Below, in pieces: positions 19,669 to 31,399 of a stretch of DNA of 64,000 nucleotides. The translations under genes were made by a program, and so were the position numbers. Each line of letters begins with the position of its first letter. Position 1 is the first letter of the stretch. The notes under the pieces were generated by a model. The model saw only the letters and a list, made by a program, of their open reading frames with translations, searched no databases and was not told where the DNA came from. This DNA is from Alphaproteobacteria bacterium (lineage in GTDB: Bacteria; Pseudomonadota; Alphaproteobacteria; Rhizobiales; Beijerinckiaceae), in contig VGDT01000005.1 of assembly GCA_016869595.1 (NCBI GenBank), forward strand, positions 29,659 through 93,658, in the 5' to 3' direction.

Positions 19669-20859
19669 CTAGCCTAGCCGTTCGATAGCCAACGCGGTCG
19701 CCTCTCCGCCGCCGATGCACAGCGCGGCGACGCCCTTCTTTAAGTCCATCGCCTCCAAAGCGGAGAGAAGCGTGACGATAATCCGCGCGCCCGACGCCCC
19801 AATGGGATGGCCAAGAGCGCAAGCGCCACCCCGAACATTGACCTTGTCGTGCGGCAGATCCAGCTCACGCATCGCAGCCATTGCGACGACGGCAAAAGCT
19901 TCATTGATCTCGAAGAGGTCGACCTCGCTCGTCGTCCAACCGACCCGATCCATCAGTTTGCGGATCGCTGCAATCGGCATGACGGAAAAGCGGCTCGGCG
20001 CGCCGGCGACGGTGACGTAGCCCCGAATGATCGCAAGCGGCTTCACGCCCGCGCGCTCGGCGTCGTCAGCGCGCATCAGAGCGAGCGCCGCCGCCCCATC
20101 CGATATCGCGCTGGCGTTCGCTGCGGTGATCGTTCCGTCCTCTCGGAAAGCCGGTTTAAGGCGGGAAATATCCTCCGCCTTGGCTTTGCCTGGTAGTTCG
20201 TCGCTGGCGACGGCCCAAGCATTGGCGCCTTTGCCGAGCGTTATCAGCGCGATCTCCTGAGCGAAGGATTTGTCCGTTGTGGCGCGTTGCGCGCGCGCCA
20301 GCGAGGTCGCTGCGTAGCGATCCTGCATCTCGCGCGTAAATTGGTACTCTGTCGCGCAGTCCTCGGCGAAAGAGCCCATCAGGCGGCCCTTATCATAGGC
20401 GTCCTCGAGACCGTCCAAAAACATATGATCGAGGACCTTGCGGTGCCCCATCCGGTAACCCGTGCGCGCGCGATCGAGCAGATAAGGCGCATTGCTCATG
20501 CTCTCCATCCCGCCCGCGATTGCGACTCGCGCGCCCCCAGCGGCGAGCTGATCGCTGGCGAGCATCACCGCCTTCATTCCTGAGCCGCACATCTTGTTGA
20601 CGGTGACGGCGCCCGTCGCCTCCGGTAAGCCGGCGCCGAGCGCCGCCTGGCGCGCCGGCGCCTGGCCAAGTCCAGCGGAAAGAACACAGCCCATGACAAC
20701 TTCGTCTATGTCCTTCGGCGCGAGCCCCGCGCGCGTCACGGCCGCTTCGATGGCGTGCCCGCCAAGTTGCGGCGCGGAGACGTCCTTCAAGTCGCCAAGA
20801 AAGGCGCCAATCGGCGTGCGCGCGGCGCCGACAATGGCGACCGGTGCGGCAGCGCTCAT
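19669..20859 (-). CDS. acetyl-CoA acetyltransferase (thiolase)
   Basis: NKMCGSGMKAVMLA, NEAFAVVAMAAM, GGACALGHPIGASGARI. Confidence 0.93.
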   Translation of the reverse strand: MSAAAPVAIVGAARTPIGAFLGDLKDVSAPQLGGHAIEAAVTRAGLAPKDIDEVVMGCVLSAGLGQAPARQAALGAGLPEATGAVTVNKMCGSGMKAVMLASDQLAAGGARVAIAGGMESMSNAPYLLDRARTGYRMGHRKVLDHMFLDGLEDAYDKGRLMGSFAEDCATEYQFTREMQDRYAATSLARAQRATTDKSFAQEIALITLGKGANAWAVASDELPGKAKAEDISRLKPAFREDGTITAANASAISDGAAALALMRADDAERAGVKPLAIIRGYVTVAGAPSRFSVMPIAAIRKLMDRVGWTTSEVDLFEINEAFAVVAMAAMRELDLPHDKVNVRGGACALGHPIGASGARIIVTLLSALEAMDLKKGVAALCIGGGEATALAIERLG

Positions 20860-20883
20860 GACAAACTCCTCATCGGTGGCCCG

Positions 20884-21957
20884 TTAGCCTTCCCAGCGAG
20901 AATATGGCGACGAATCCCAATTTTTAAACGCCGGAGGCGGCGTGCTATCGCCTGCAAGGATTATTTCGACGACTTCGTCGCTCACCGCTTCGAGCCTGTC
21001 CGGCGACCATTTCGGACGCCGGTCCTTGTCTATGATCGCGGCGCGAATGCCTTCGTAAAGATCGTGAGTCTCGAGCATGCGGCACGCGGCTTTGAATTCG
21101 TTCGTTAGACAAGTCTCGAGGTCGGGAGCCTGCGCGGCGCGCCGCAGCAGTGCGCGAGTCACCTTTAGGGCCGTCGGGGACTTCGTTCTGATTTCGTCCG
21201 CAGCGCTAAGAGAGAACTCCGATCCTTCGCGCTCGAAGGCCGCGATAATGTAAGCAACCTTTTCGTGCATTGTTGTTTCCGCAAGCAATCGCCTGTGCAG
21301 CGACAGCCGGCCATGACCTGGTTCCCGCGCGAGGCGCCGCAAGGAAGCATCGACATCCTCGGGGGCTTCTATTGTCGCAAGATCCCCGATAAGCCTCTCG
21401 ACGTCTTGAGAATGGATCATGAGATCGGCGAGCCCGGCGTCAATGGCGTCGGCCGCGGCGACAGACGTCGCCGAAAGCGCCATGTAGACGCCCACCTCGC
21501 GGGCTCTGGAGAGCAGCCAACTGGCCCCCACGTCAGGAAAGAATCCGATCCCGACCTCCGGCATGGCGATCCGGCTTCGCTCGGTTACGATCCGCCGATT
21601 GCCATGCGCGGAAATCCCAACGCCGCCGCCCATGACAATTCCCTCCATCACGACGACATAGGGCTTCGGAAAGGAGCCGATGCGGGCGTTCAGCTCATAT
21701 TCTTCGCGCCAAAAGTCGGCGAAAAGCCGCTTCCGTGACGACTCCAGTTCATAAAGAATCCTCACGTCGCCGCCGGCGCAAAGACCGCGATCTCCGGCGC
21801 CTGTGACGAGTACAGCGCTAATGCCATCGTCGTTTCCCAACTCGTCAAGCGCGCGCCGGAAATCACGCACCATCGGCAGCGTCAGCGTGTTGAGCGCCTG
21901 CGGCCGGTTTAGCAGAATACGTCCGAGACGACCCTCTCGCGAAGCGATGAGATCCAT
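20884..21957 (-). CDS. 3-hydroxyisobutyryl-CoA hydrolase / enoyl-CoA hydratase family
   Basis: NRPQALNTLTLPMVRDF, GAGDRGLCAGGDVRILYE, MGGGVGISAHGNRRIVTERSRIAMPEVGIGFFPDVG. Confidence 0.88.
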   Translation of the reverse strand: MDLIASREGRLGRILLNRPQALNTLTLPMVRDFRRALDELGNDDGISAVLVTGAGDRGLCAGGDVRILYELESSRKRLFADFWREEYELNARIGSFPKPYVVVMEGIVMGGGVGISAHGNRRIVTERSRIAMPEVGIGFFPDVGASWLLSRAREVGVYMALSATSVAAADAIDAGLADLMIHSQDVERLIGDLATIEAPEDVDASLRRLAREPGHGRLSLHRRLLAETTMHEKVAYIIAAFEREGSEFSLSAADEIRTKSPTALKVTRALLRRAAQAPDLETCLTNEFKAACRMLETHDLYEGIRAAIIDKDRRPKWSPDRLEAVSDEVVEIILAGDSTPPPAFKNWDSSPYSRWEG

Positions 21958-21961
21958 GTGT

Positions 21962-23125
21962 CTACTTCAGCAGCGAGCGCGCAATGATGACGCGCATAAT
22001 TTCATTCGTTCCTTCGAGAATCTGATGGACGCGAAGGTCGCGAACGATCTTTTCGATTCCATATTCACTGAGATAGCCATAGCCGCCGTGCAACTGCAGC
22101 GCCTCATTGGCGACCGCAAAGCAGGCGTCGGTCACGACGCGCTTCGCCATCGCGCACAACGTTGTGGCGCCAGGCGATTTGGCGTCGAGCGCCGCCGCCG
22201 CGCGCCAAAGGAACGTGCGCGAAACCTCAAGTTGCGTCGCCATATCCGCGAGTCGAAACTGCAACGCCTGGAATTCGTCGAGCGCGCGCCCAAAGGCCTT
22301 GCGGCTGTTCATATACCGCAGAGTATGATCAAACGCTGACTGGGCGCCGCCGAGCGAGCAGGCGGCGATGTTCAGGCGCCCGCCGTCGAGCGCCATCATG
22401 GCGATCTTGAATCCTTCGCCTTCGCGTCCGATGAGATTTTCGGCCGGAACCCGGCAGTCATCGAAAATAACGGCCCGTGTCGGCTGAGCGTTCCAACCCA
22501 TCTTTCGCTCAAGCGCGCCAAAACTTAGACCCGGCGATCCGCCCTCGACGATGAAAGCCGATATGCCTTTAGGGCCCGACTCGCCGGTGCGCGCCATGAC
22601 GAGGTAGAGATGATTGTCGCCGCCCGCGCCGGCCCCTGAAATGAATTGTTTAGCGCCATTCAAGACATAGTGATCGCCGCTGCGCGTTGCGTGCGTGCGC
22701 AGCGCCGCCGCGTCCGATCCGCTGCCGGACTCGGTCAGACAGTAGCTCGATAAAATCTCCATCGTCGCGAGCTTCGGCAGCCATTTGTCGATCTGCCGGT
22801 CGCTGCCGAAAGCATCGATTAGACCCGCGCACATGTTGTGAATAGAAAGGTAGGCGGCGATCGTCGGACAGCCCATCGCGAGCGCCTCGAAGATCAGAAC
22901 GCCGTCGAAACGCGTCAGCCCGGCGCCGCCGGAAGCCTCTCGCACATTGATCGCGGCCATGCCCAGGGCCGCAGCGTCGCGCAGCGCGTCTATAGGGAAG
23001 GCATGCTCGCGGTCCCAATCCAGCGCAAAGGGCGCAAGGCGGTCGCGTCCAAAGTCTCGCGCCGTTTCGCGAATGGCTTCCTGCTCGGCGCTCAATTCAA
23101 AATAGGACGACATTTCGCCATTCAT
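21962..23125 (-). CDS. acyl-CoA dehydrogenase, probable isobutyryl-CoA dehydrogenase
   Basis: YCLTESGSGSDAAALRTHA, LHGGYGYLSEYGIEKIVRDLRVHQILEGTNEIMR; context with mmsA/mmsB and hydrolase. Confidence 0.87.
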   Translation of the reverse strand: MNGEMSSYFELSAEQEAIRETARDFGRDRLAPFALDWDREHAFPIDALRDAAALGMAAINVREASGGAGLTRFDGVLIFEALAMGCPTIAAYLSIHNMCAGLIDAFGSDRQIDKWLPKLATMEILSSYCLTESGSGSDAAALRTHATRSGDHYVLNGAKQFISGAGAGGDNHLYLVMARTGESGPKGISAFIVEGGSPGLSFGALERKMGWNAQPTRAVIFDDCRVPAENLIGREGEGFKIAMMALDGGRLNIAACSLGGAQSAFDHTLRYMNSRKAFGRALDEFQALQFRLADMATQLEVSRTFLWRAAAALDAKSPGATTLCAMAKRVVTDACFAVANEALQLHGGYGYLSEYGIEKIVRDLRVHQILEGTNEIMRVIIARSLLK

Positions 23126-23184
23126 CGCAATTCGTTGACGTAAATTTGTCGCGGCAAAGCTTTTTGACAAGCTATCGGCGTTCG

Positions 23185-24102
23185 TCACGCATCAACTGAT
23201 CGGTTGCATTTTGCGGCATAGGCCTGCGCCACGCGACTGGCCGGCGCCCGATTGAGCTGCGCGCAGGCAAAGGCCCCTGCCTCCAAAAGGCGATCGAGCG
23301 ACACGCCGGTCTGGATTCCCATTCGTTCCAGCATATAGACGACGTCTTCGGTCGCGACGTTTCCGGCGGCGCCCGGCGCGAAAGGACATCCGCCAAGACC
23401 CGCGACCGAGCTGTCGACGACAGAGACGCCAACTTCGAGACAGGCGAAGATATTGGCGAGCGCCTGACCGTATGTGTCGTGAAAGTGCACCGCGAGTTTT
23501 TCGAGCGGAACCACGCGCGCCACCTGTTCAACCAGACGGCGGGCGGGCAGCGGCGCGCCAACGCCGATTGTATCGCCGAGCGAGACCTCGAAGCAGCCCA
23601 TATCAAAGAGGGCGCCCGCGACCGCCACGACTCGGCCGCTATCGACCTCTCCTTCGTAAGGACAACCCAGGACGCAGGAGACGTAGCCGCGCGCCATGAC
23701 GCCGTGGCGCCGCGCTTCCGCGACCACTTCGGCGTATCGTTCAAGACTTTCCTCGATCGAGCAGTTGATGTTGCGCTTGGAAAACGTCTCGGAGGCGGCG
23801 GCGAAGACGGCGATCTCGTCCGCTCCGGCTGCAATAGCGTCGGAGAGTCCGCGAAGGTTGGGAACGAGCGCGCTGAGCCGCAAATTTTGCCTTGGCGCAA
23901 GCGCAAGCACCTCCTCCGTGCGCGCCATCTGGGGCACGGCTGTTGGCGAGACGAAGCTGCCGGCTTCGATGCGCGTCAGTCCTGCAGCCGCGAGACGGCT
24001 GATGAGTTCGGCCCGGACGTGCGGGGAGAGCGCCAGTTTCTCATTCTGCAAGCCGTCCCGAGGACCAACTTCAACGATGCTGACGCAGGATGGGACGCTC
24101 AT
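23185..24102 (-). CDS. mvaB: hydroxymethylglutaryl-CoA lyase
   Basis: VEVGPRDGLQNE, GYVSCVLGCPYEGEV, GLGGCPFAPGAAGNVATEDVVYML. Confidence 0.93.
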   Translation of the reverse strand: MSVPSCVSIVEVGPRDGLQNEKLALSPHVRAELISRLAAAGLTRIEAGSFVSPTAVPQMARTEEVLALAPRQNLRLSALVPNLRGLSDAIAAGADEIAVFAAASETFSKRNINCSIEESLERYAEVVAEARRHGVMARGYVSCVLGCPYEGEVDSGRVVAVAGALFDMGCFEVSLGDTIGVGAPLPARRLVEQVARVVPLEKLAVHFHDTYGQALANIFACLEVGVSVVDSSVAGLGGCPFAPGAAGNVATEDVVYMLERMGIQTGVSLDRLLEAGAFACAQLNRAPASRVAQAYAAKCNRSVDA

Positions 24103-26102
24103 TCGACGTCCTTTCGCGCGATTGTGACGAGTTCGGCGCCTTCTTTCGCCATATCGCCCACTGAATAGTCGACGCTCTTGATGACGCCGTCGTGCGGCGC
24201 GGCCAAGGCGATCTCCATTTTCATCGCCTCTACGACCACAAGGGTCTCGCCTTTGCTGACCACATCGCCCGACTTTACGGCGACTCGGGTGACAGTCGCG
24301 GGCATCGGCGCCAGAACGCGATCGTCAGATGGGCCCTGGTTCGATGTCGTCGACGCTTGCAGCCAATTGATGAGGTAGTTCCTGCCGCGAAGAACGGCGA
24401 CAACGCCATCGTCAAGGACGATTGTTGAAACCTCGTGCTTGACCCCATCCACAAGCAGCGAGAGGCGATCGCCGACCCTTTGAGCCTCTATCGACATCTC
24501 AACATCGCCAAAGCCCAGCGAAAAGCCGCCGTCATGCGGACACAGGATAAGAGCGGAGAGCGTTCGATCGGATCGCGTAACTCTAAGCTCATAGCTCGCA
24601 GGGGCGTAAAACCGCCACGCGTCGGTTTCGGCCCAGGGCGACCATTCGTCGCCAACTGTTTTGCTTGCCTCACGCGCGGCGCGCCGAACATCGTCGAGAA
24701 ATACCGACGCCGCCGCCGCAAGAAGGACGCGATCCAAATCTGTGTCCGCAGCGGCAGGACGTATCAGCATGTCGATAGTGTTCGCAACGAATTGGGTGTC
24801 GTAATCGCCGCTCGCCATCGCATCGCTCTTGGCAATCGCCCGCAGCAAATCGAGATTCGTGACGACGCCGACGATCTCGACCTCATCCAGCGACGCCTGC
24901 AAGCGACGCAGGGCCTGCTCGCGGCTCTCCCCGAAAGCAATCAGTTTCGCCAGGAGCGAATCATAATAGGGCGTGACGCTATCGCCAGCGCGAACACCCG
25001 AGTCGATGCGCACGAATGACGCTTGCTGCGGGGCTCGAAAGTGAACGATTTTGCCGACCGAAGGCATGAAGCCGCGCGCAGGGTCTTCGGCGCAGATCCG
25101 CGCCTCAATGGCGCAGCCGCTCATCCTAAGATCATTCTGCGTCAATGGAAGCGGCGCGCCACAGGCGATGCGCAACTGCCATTCGACAAGATCCTGATTC
25201 GAAACCATCTCCGTGACGGGATGTTCGACCTGCAGCCTTGTGTTCATCTCCAGAAAATAGAAATGATCATCCCCTACCAGAAATTCGACCGTTCCCGCTC
25301 CGACGTACCCCGCCGCGCGCGCCGCTCGGATCGCTGCGTCGCTCATTTGCGCGCGCAGAGACGGCGTCAGACCGGGCGCAGGGGTTTCTTCGATGATCTT
25401 CTGATGCCGGCGCTGCAAGGAGCAGTCACGCTCGAGAAAGGATATGACGCTGCCGTGCGAGTCAGCAAAAATCTGGATTTCAATGTGCTTATAGCCGGCA
25501 AAATACTTCTCGATGAACAGCGTATCGTCGCCAAAAGCGGCGCGCGCTTCACGCCGGGCGCTTTCAAGCGCTAAAGCCATTTCCTCGGGCGCTCGAACGA
25601 TGCGCATGCCCCTGCCGCCGCCGCCAGCCGACGCCTTCACAAGCAAGGGAAAACCGATTGCGCGCGCCGCTTCCAATAGTCCAGCATCGTCGCCGCCGGA
25701 TGAACCCGGCGCCACGGGCACGCCTGCCCGCATCATCGCGGCCTTGGCCGCGCTCTTCGAACCAAGAAGCCGCATGGCGCGTGGCGGCGGTCCAACGAAG
25801 ATCAGTCCGTTCGCCGCGCAGGCTTCCGCGAAGTCTGCATTCTCGGCAAGAAATCCGTAGCCAGGATGCACCGCGTCCGACTCGGAACGCCGGGCGACTT
25901 CGATAATCTTATCGATCGAAAGATAGCTGTCGCGCGCAGGCGCCGGCCCGAGCAGATAGGCTTCATCGGCAAGTTCGACATGCAGCGCATGCGCATCGAC
26001 TTCGGAATAGACTGTAACTGACGTGATCCCCAATCTTCTTGCCGTGCGCATGATACGACAAGCGATCTCCCCGCGGTTCGCGATGACGAGCTTGCGCATC
26101 AT
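24099..26102 (-). CDS. methylcrotonoyl-CoA carboxylase alpha subunit (biotin carboxylase + BCCP)
   Basis: KLVIANRGEIACRIMRTARRLG, ATP-grasp motifs, C-terminal VVEAMKMEIALAAPHDG biotinyl site. Confidence 0.92.
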   Translation of the reverse strand: MMRKLVIANRGEIACRIMRTARRLGITSVTVYSEVDAHALHVELADEAYLLGPAPARDSYLSIDKIIEVARRSESDAVHPGYGFLAENADFAEACAANGLIFVGPPPRAMRLLGSKSAAKAAMMRAGVPVAPGSSGGDDAGLLEAARAIGFPLLVKASAGGGGRGMRIVRAPEEMALALESARREARAAFGDDTLFIEKYFAGYKHIEIQIFADSHGSVISFLERDCSLQRRHQKIIEETPAPGLTPSLRAQMSDAAIRAARAAGYVGAGTVEFLVGDDHFYFLEMNTRLQVEHPVTEMVSNQDLVEWQLRIACGAPLPLTQNDLRMSGCAIEARICAEDPARGFMPSVGKIVHFRAPQQASFVRIDSGVRAGDSVTPYYDSLLAKLIAFGESREQALRRLQASLDEVEIVGVVTNLDLLRAIAKSDAMASGDYDTQFVANTIDMLIRPAAADTDLDRVLLAAAASVFLDDVRRAAREASKTVGDEWSPWAETDAWRFYAPASYELRVTRSDRTLSALILCPHDGGFSLGFGDVEMSIEAQRVGDRLSLLVDGVKHEVSTIVLDDGVVAVLRGRNYLINWLQASTTSNQGPSDDRVLAPMPATVTRVAVKSGDVVSKGETLVVVEAMKMEIALAAPHDGVIKSVDYSVGDMAKEGAELVTIARKDVE

Positions 26103-26103
26103 C

Positions 26104-26904
26104 TCAGTCGGCCGCGATCCACTTGGGCGTTCGTTTCTCAAGAAATGCGGAAAGACCTTCCTGCGCCTCCGCGCTCGATCTTCTGGCGGCGAGTCGATGC
26201 GCCGCCTCGCGCAGGAGTTCTGTATCCACCCCTTGACCGTGGCATTCAGCAAAGAAGCTTTTTACGTCGGCCTGAGCGTCCGGCGCGCCGCACAGCAAAT
26301 CGGCGACGATCGCCGCATGCGCCAGGCCGACTTCCAACCTCGGCGACACGCGATGAACGAGACCCATCATCCGCGCCTCGGCGGCCGAGAATCGTTCCGC
26401 CGTCAACGCGTATCGCCGCAATTGCCGCAGGCCTATCGCGCGAATGAGAAAGGGCGCGACGATCGCCGGAAGCAGTCCGAGCCGCACCTCGTTGAGAGCG
26501 AACGACGCGTCATCGGCCGCGATGACAATATCGCAGCACGCGAGAAGACCGACGCCTCCACCGACGACGACGCCCTTCGCCAACGCGATCGTGGGCTTCG
26601 GGGACATGTCCAGCGCGTGCAACATTCTCGCGAGCGCCAAGGCGTCCTGCTCATTGGCGCTCGACGCGCTCTGCGCGATCCGGAGCATTGATCCAATATC
26701 GCCGCCCGCGCAAAAATAGTCTCCGGCGCCCTCAAGCGTGATAATGCGGACGTCGGCTCGCGCGCCCAGCTCTTCAAGCGCGTCCTTCAGAAGATCGATC
26801 AACTCGGAGTCAAGCGCATTGCGCTTGTCCGGACGGTTCAGCGTCAAGGTCGCGACGCCATTTGCGTCAACCGATTGCAGCAATGCCGTCATAAAAGAAC
26901 TCAC
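26104..26904 (-). CDS. enoyl-CoA hydratase, probable methylglutaconyl-CoA hydratase
   Basis: Crotonase motifs ([30 protein letters not shown]) between the two MCC subunits. Confidence 0.88.
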   Translation of the reverse strand: MSSFMTALLQSVDANGVATLTLNRPDKRNALDSELIDLLKDALEELGARADVRIITLEGAGDYFCAGGDIGSMLRIAQSASSANEQDALALARMLHALDMSPKPTIALAKGVVVGGGVGLLACCDIVIAADDASFALNEVRLGLLPAIVAPFLIRAIGLRQLRRYALTAERFSAAEARMMGLVHRVSPRLEVGLAHAAIVADLLCGAPDAQADVKSFFAECHGQGVDTELLREAAHRLAARRSSAEAQEGLSAFLEKRTPKWIAAD

Positions 26905-28508
26905 ATGCGAAACAGGCCAAAGCGCGTTTCTTCGATCGGCGCCCTCAGCGCGAAAGATAGCGCGAGACTGATGATCCGTCTCGTGTCGAGTGGGTCAATG
27001 ACGCCGTCGTCCCAAAGCCGTGCGCTCGAATAGAGGGGCAGGCTCTGGCGTTCATATTGTTCGCGCAACGGGCGGGCGAATTCCTCTTCCTGAGCTTGCG
27101 AAAACTCCTTCCGCTGCTTCTCCATGGCCTCGCGCTTGACGCGCGTCAGCACGCTCGCCGCCTGTTCTCCCCCCATAACGCCAATGCGCGCTCCCGGCCA
27201 CATCCACAAGAATCGCGGCGAGTAAGCTCGCCCGCACATGGCGTAATTTCCTGCGCCAAAACTGCCGCCGACGATGATCGAAAGCTTGGGCACCGCAGCT
27301 GTCGCAACCGCGGTCACCATCTTCGCCCCTTCTTTGGCGACTCCCGCGCTTTCATATTTTGCGCCGACAATGAAACCCGTCGTGTTGTGCATAAAGAGCA
27401 GCGGCGTTTGGCGTCGTACGCAAAGCTCGATGAAGTGCACGCCCTTTTGCGCGCTCTCGGGAAACAACACGCCGTTGTTGGCGACGATCCCGATGGGATA
27501 ACCATAGATGTGAGCGAAGCCTGTCACCAGGGATGGACCGTAGAGTTTGCGGAACTCGTCAAATTCGCTGGCGTCGACGAGGCGCGCGATCACCTCGCGT
27601 ATGTCGAATTGCTTCCGCGGGTCTTGAGGCAGAAGACCGTAAATCTCCTCGGGATCGTAGAAAGGCTCGGCAGGCTTTCTAACCGGAGCCTGTATGGCCC
27701 CGGCAGGCCCGAGATTGCCCACGATATCCCGCGCGATTTGCAGCGCATGCGCGTCATTCTCGGCGCAATGATCGGCGACGCCGGACCGACGGCAATGCAC
27801 TTCGGCGCCGCCAAGCTCCTCTGCGCTCACGACCTCACCGGTCGCCGCTTTAACAAGAGGCGGTCCCGCCAAAAATATTGCGCCTTCGTTGCGCACGATG
27901 ATCGTTTCGTCGCACATCGCCGGCACATAGGCGCCGCCAGCCGTGCACGAACCCATGACCACCGCAATCTGCGCAATGCCGCGCGAGGACATCGTCGCCT
28001 GATTGTAGAAAATGCGACCGAAATGATCCCTGTCGGGAAAAACGTCCTCCTGGCTCGTCAGATTGGCGCCGCCCGAGTCGACAAGATAGACGCACGGCAA
28101 GTTGTTTTGAGCGGCGATCTCCTGCGCGCGAAGATGCTTCTTTACTGTCAAAGGAAAATAGACGCCGCCTTTGACCGTGGCGTCATTGGCGACAATCATG
28201 CATTCGCGGCCGCGCACCCGCCCTATTCCGGCGACGACCCCGGCCGCTGCGACGCGGCCGTCGTACATGCCATGTGCGGCGAATGGCGCGATTTCGAGAA
28301 AAGGCGATAATGGATCAATAAGCGCGTCAATGCGCTGCCGCGCCAGCATTTTTCCGCGCGCGAGATGACGCTCGCGCGCTGCTTCATCCCCTCCGACGCG
28401 AATCTCGGCCGCAATCCGCTTCACCTCCGCGACGCGGTCAGCCATAAATTGATAATTCTTCGCGTAATCAGCGTCTTTCGAATTCACAAGGCTATCGAGG
28501 CGGGGCAT
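26901..28508 (-). CDS. methylcrotonoyl-CoA carboxylase beta subunit (carboxyltransferase)
   Basis: [69 protein letters not shown]. Confidence 0.95.
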   Translation of the reverse strand: MPRLDSLVNSKDADYAKNYQFMADRVAEVKRIAAEIRVGGDEAARERHLARGKMLARQRIDALIDPLSPFLEIAPFAAHGMYDGRVAAAGVVAGIGRVRGRECMIVANDATVKGGVYFPLTVKKHLRAQEIAAQNNLPCVYLVDSGGANLTSQEDVFPDRDHFGRIFYNQATMSSRGIAQIAVVMGSCTAGGAYVPAMCDETIIVRNEGAIFLAGPPLVKAATGEVVSAEELGGAEVHCRRSGVADHCAENDAHALQIARDIVGNLGPAGAIQAPVRKPAEPFYDPEEIYGLLPQDPRKQFDIREVIARLVDASEFDEFRKLYGPSLVTGFAHIYGYPIGIVANNGVLFPESAQKGVHFIELCVRRQTPLLFMHNTTGFIVGAKYESAGVAKEGAKMVTAVATAAVPKLSIIVGGSFGAGNYAMCGRAYSPRFLWMWPGARIGVMGGEQAASVLTRVKREAMEKQRKEFSQAQEEEFARPLREQYERQSLPLYSSARLWDDGVIDPLDTRRIISLALSFALRAPIEETRFGLFRM

Positions 28509-28523
28509 ATTGCTATTCCAAAG

Positions 28524-29699
28524 TCAGGCCGTCTCCTGATAAAGTTCGCGCCCGATCAGCATGCGGCGAATTTCGCTTGTCCCAGCGCCGATCTCATAGA
28601 GTTTAGCGTCGCGCAGCAATCTGCCTGTCGGATATTCGTTCATATAGCCGTTGCCGCCGAGGCACTGAATGGCCTCCAGCGTCATCCATGTCGCGCGCTC
28701 AGCGGCGAACAATATGGCGCTTGCCGCATCCTTTCGCGTCACGCGGCCGCGATCGCACGCCTTGGCCACCGCGTAGACATAAGCGCGCGTCGCCATGAGC
28801 GCGGTATACATGTCGGCGAGCTTGCCTTGCATGAGCTCGAACTCGCCGATCGGCTGACCGAACTGCTTGCGCTCATGCACATAGGGAAGCACGACATCCA
28901 TGCAGGCCTGCATGATTCCGAGCGGGCCGCCGGCGAGCACCGCGCGCTCGTAATCCAGGCCGCTCATCAGCACATTCACGCCGCGCTCCGGCAGGCCGAG
29001 CACGTTTTCTTCCGGAACCTCGCAATCCTCAAATACGAGTTCACATGTGTTAGAGCCGCGCATGCCGAGCTTGTCGAGCTTGGCGCTTGAGGAAAAACCG
29101 GGAAAGACGCGCTCGACAATGAAGGCGGTTATACCGTGAGGTCCGGCGTCTGGATCCGTCTTGGCGTAGACGATCACCACATCAGCGTCAGGACCGTTCG
29201 TCACCCACATCTTGCTTCCGTTAAGGACATAACGATCGCCGCGTTTGAGCGCGCTGAGCCTCATGTCGGTGACGTCGGATCCGGCGCCCGGCTCCGACAT
29301 CGCGAGCGCGCCGACGTGGCTGCCGGAGACAAGCTTCGGCAAATAACGCTGTTTCTGCTCCTCCGAGCCATTACGGTGAATTTGGTTAACGCAGAGATTG
29401 GAGTGGGCGCCGTAGGACAATCCGACCGACGCTGAAGCCCGGCTGATTTCCTCCATCGCGAGAACGTGTTCCACATAGCCCATTCCCGCGCCGCCGTAGC
29501 GCTCATGCACAGTCAGTCCGAGGGCGCCGAGCGCGCCGAGCTTGGGCCAAAGATCGGAAGGAAAAGCGTTTTGCGCATCGATCTGCTGCGCCCGCGGCGC
29601 AATTTCCACACCCGCGAACGTTTCGGTTGCGCTGCGCACACGGTCAGCGACGTCGCCGAGATCGAAATCGAAAGTAGGCGTCCAATGGCGCATGCCCAT
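28524..29699 (-). CDS. isovaleryl-CoA dehydrogenase
   Basis: [83 protein letters not shown]. Confidence 0.93.
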   Translation of the reverse strand: MGMRHWTPTFDFDLGDVADRVRSATETFAGVEIAPRAQQIDAQNAFPSDLWPKLGALGALGLTVHERYGGAGMGYVEHVLAMEEISRASASVGLSYGAHSNLCVNQIHRNGSEEQKQRYLPKLVSGSHVGALAMSEPGAGSDVTDMRLSALKRGDRYVLNGSKMWVTNGPDADVVIVYAKTDPDAGPHGITAFIVERVFPGFSSSAKLDKLGMRGSNTCELVFEDCEVPEENVLGLPERGVNVLMSGLDYERAVLAGGPLGIMQACMDVVLPYVHERKQFGQPIGEFELMQGKLADMYTALMATRAYVYAVAKACDRGRVTRKDAASAILFAAERATWMTLEAIQCLGGNGYMNEYPTGRLLRDAKLYEIGAGTSEIRRMLIGRELYQETA

Positions 29700-29794
29700 C
29701 TCCGATGGCGCGCGGTGATGGACCCTATATTTTCGCCGATCAGCGAAGTTTCAAGTTGCCGACAGCCGGTTGATGGCCAACGAGCCCCGGAAAG

Positions 29795-31399
29795 TTACTG
29801 GACGCGGCCGGGTTGGGCGTCGAGCACCTGCTGGTCGACGAAAGGGGCGAGCGTGCGGAAGTTCGCCTCGAACATTCCCACGAGCCTTTTCGCCATCCAG
29901 TCAAAATCTTCGCGTGATGACCATGTCTGAACAGGATCAAGCATTTGGTGTTGGACGCCCGGCGCCGACTCCGGCACGCACAGACCGAATGATTGGTCTA
30001 TCCGGAAGCTCCCTCGCGCGAGCGAACCGTCGAGAGCGCCCTGAAGCAGCGCGCGCGTCGCCGCAATCGGCATCCGGCGTCCCTCGCCGTACTGACCGCC
30101 GGACCATCCCGTATTCATCAGCCAGCAATTCGCATCGCTGGACAAGATGAAATCGCGCAAAAGGTTCGCATATTCAGTCGGCCGCCGCGGCATGAAGGGG
30201 GCGCCGAAGCAGGCGGAGAACGTCGCCTGGGGTTCTTTGACGCCGCGCTCAGTCCCCGCGACTTTCGCGGTGTAGCCGGAGAGGAAATGATACATGGCCT
30301 GCGCTGGCGTGAGGCGTGCAATAGGCGGCAGCACGCCAAATGCGTCGCAAGTCAGCATCACGATGTTCCTCGGATGAGCTGCGCGGCGACTCGCCGAAGC
30401 ATTGGGGATAAAACCGAGCGGATAAGCGATCCGCGTGTTTTCGGTCCTCGAGTCGTCATCAAAGTCGAACCTGCCCGCGCCAGGATCGTACGACACATTC
30501 TCGAGGATCGCGCCGTGACGATGCGACGCCGCATAGATATCCGGCTCCGACTGTTGCGAAAGACGAATCGCCTTCGCGTAACAGCCTCCCTCAAAATTGA
30601 AGAGGCCGCTTTCGTCCCATCCGTGCTCATCATCGCCGATAAGGCTGCGCATCGGATCGGCGGACAGAGTCGTCTTGCCCGTCCCGGATAGTCCAAAGAA
30701 CACCGCCGATCCGCCTTCGCCCTCATTGACGGCGCAGTGCATCGGCAATACGCCTCTCGCAGGCAGAATATAGTTGAGATAGGTGAAGACCGATTTCTTG
30801 ATCTCTCCCGCATATTGCGTGCCGCCAATGAGCACGAGACCCCTAGAGAAATTGATCGCGATGACCGTATTGGAGCGACAGCCGTGACGTGAAGGATCCG
30901 CACGGAAAGAAGGTAAATCCAGGACCGTCAGCTGCGGCTCGAAGCCGTTCGAGGCGCCCACAGCCGGAACGAATAGGTGCCGCGCAAACAGCGAGTGCCA
31001 GGCGTATTCAGTGAAAACGCGAACGTTAAGCTGGTGCGCTGGCGAAGCGCAGGCATAGAGATCTTGAGAGAAAAGGCTCGTCCGACGCGCGTGCGCCAGC
31101 ATGTCCTGATGAAGCCGTTCGAACTCCTCCGGCCTCATCGACTGGTTGTTTTCCCACCAGATCGTTTGATTGGTCAGCGCGTCGCAAACGATGAATTTGT
31201 CATTAGGCGAACGGCCGGTGTGAACGCCGGTTTCAACGACGAGCCCACCCGTCGACGACGCGACTCCTTCCCCGCGGCGGAGTGCTTCGTCAAAAAGCTC
31301 GCTTGTCTCGAAATTCCGTCGCGCGTGCGTGAAGAGATCGAAGTCATTAGCCGCCGAACCCCCAACGTCCTCCGCTCGCCACATCGCCGTGTTCGCCAT
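29795..31399 (-). CDS. pckA: phosphoenolpyruvate carboxykinase (ATP)
   Basis: [42 protein letters not shown]-loop/kinase signatures. Confidence 0.95.
   Translation of the reverse strand: MANTAMWRAEDVGGSAANDFDLFTHARRNFETSELFDEALRRGEGVASSTGGLVVETGVHTGRSPNDKFIVCDALTNQTIWWENNQSMRPEEFERLHQDMLAHARRTSLFSQDLYACASPAHQLNVRVFTEYAWHSLFARHLFVPAVGASNGFEPQLTVLDLPSFRADPSRHGCRSNTVIAINFSRGLVLIGGTQYAGEIKKSVFTYLNYILPARGVLPMHCAVNEGEGGSAVFFGLSGTGKTTLSADPMRSLIGDDEHGWDESGLFNFEGGCYAKAIRLSQQSEPDIYAASHRHGAILENVSYDPGAGRFDFDDDSRTENTRIAYPLGFIPNASASRRAAHPRNIVMLTCDAFGVLPPIARLTPAQAMYHFLSGYTAKVAGTERGVKEPQATFSACFGAPFMPRRPTEYANLLRDFILSSDANCWLMNTGWSGGQYGEGRRMPIAATRALLQGALDGSLARGSFRIDQSFGLCVPESAPGVQHQMLDPVQTWSSREDFDWMAKRLVGMFEANFRTLAPFVDQQVLDAQPGRVQ

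Noticed and set aside
27057-28310. 417-aa + strand ORF
   Set aside because: Shadow ORF antisense to the MCC beta gene; long only because of high-GC codon bias.
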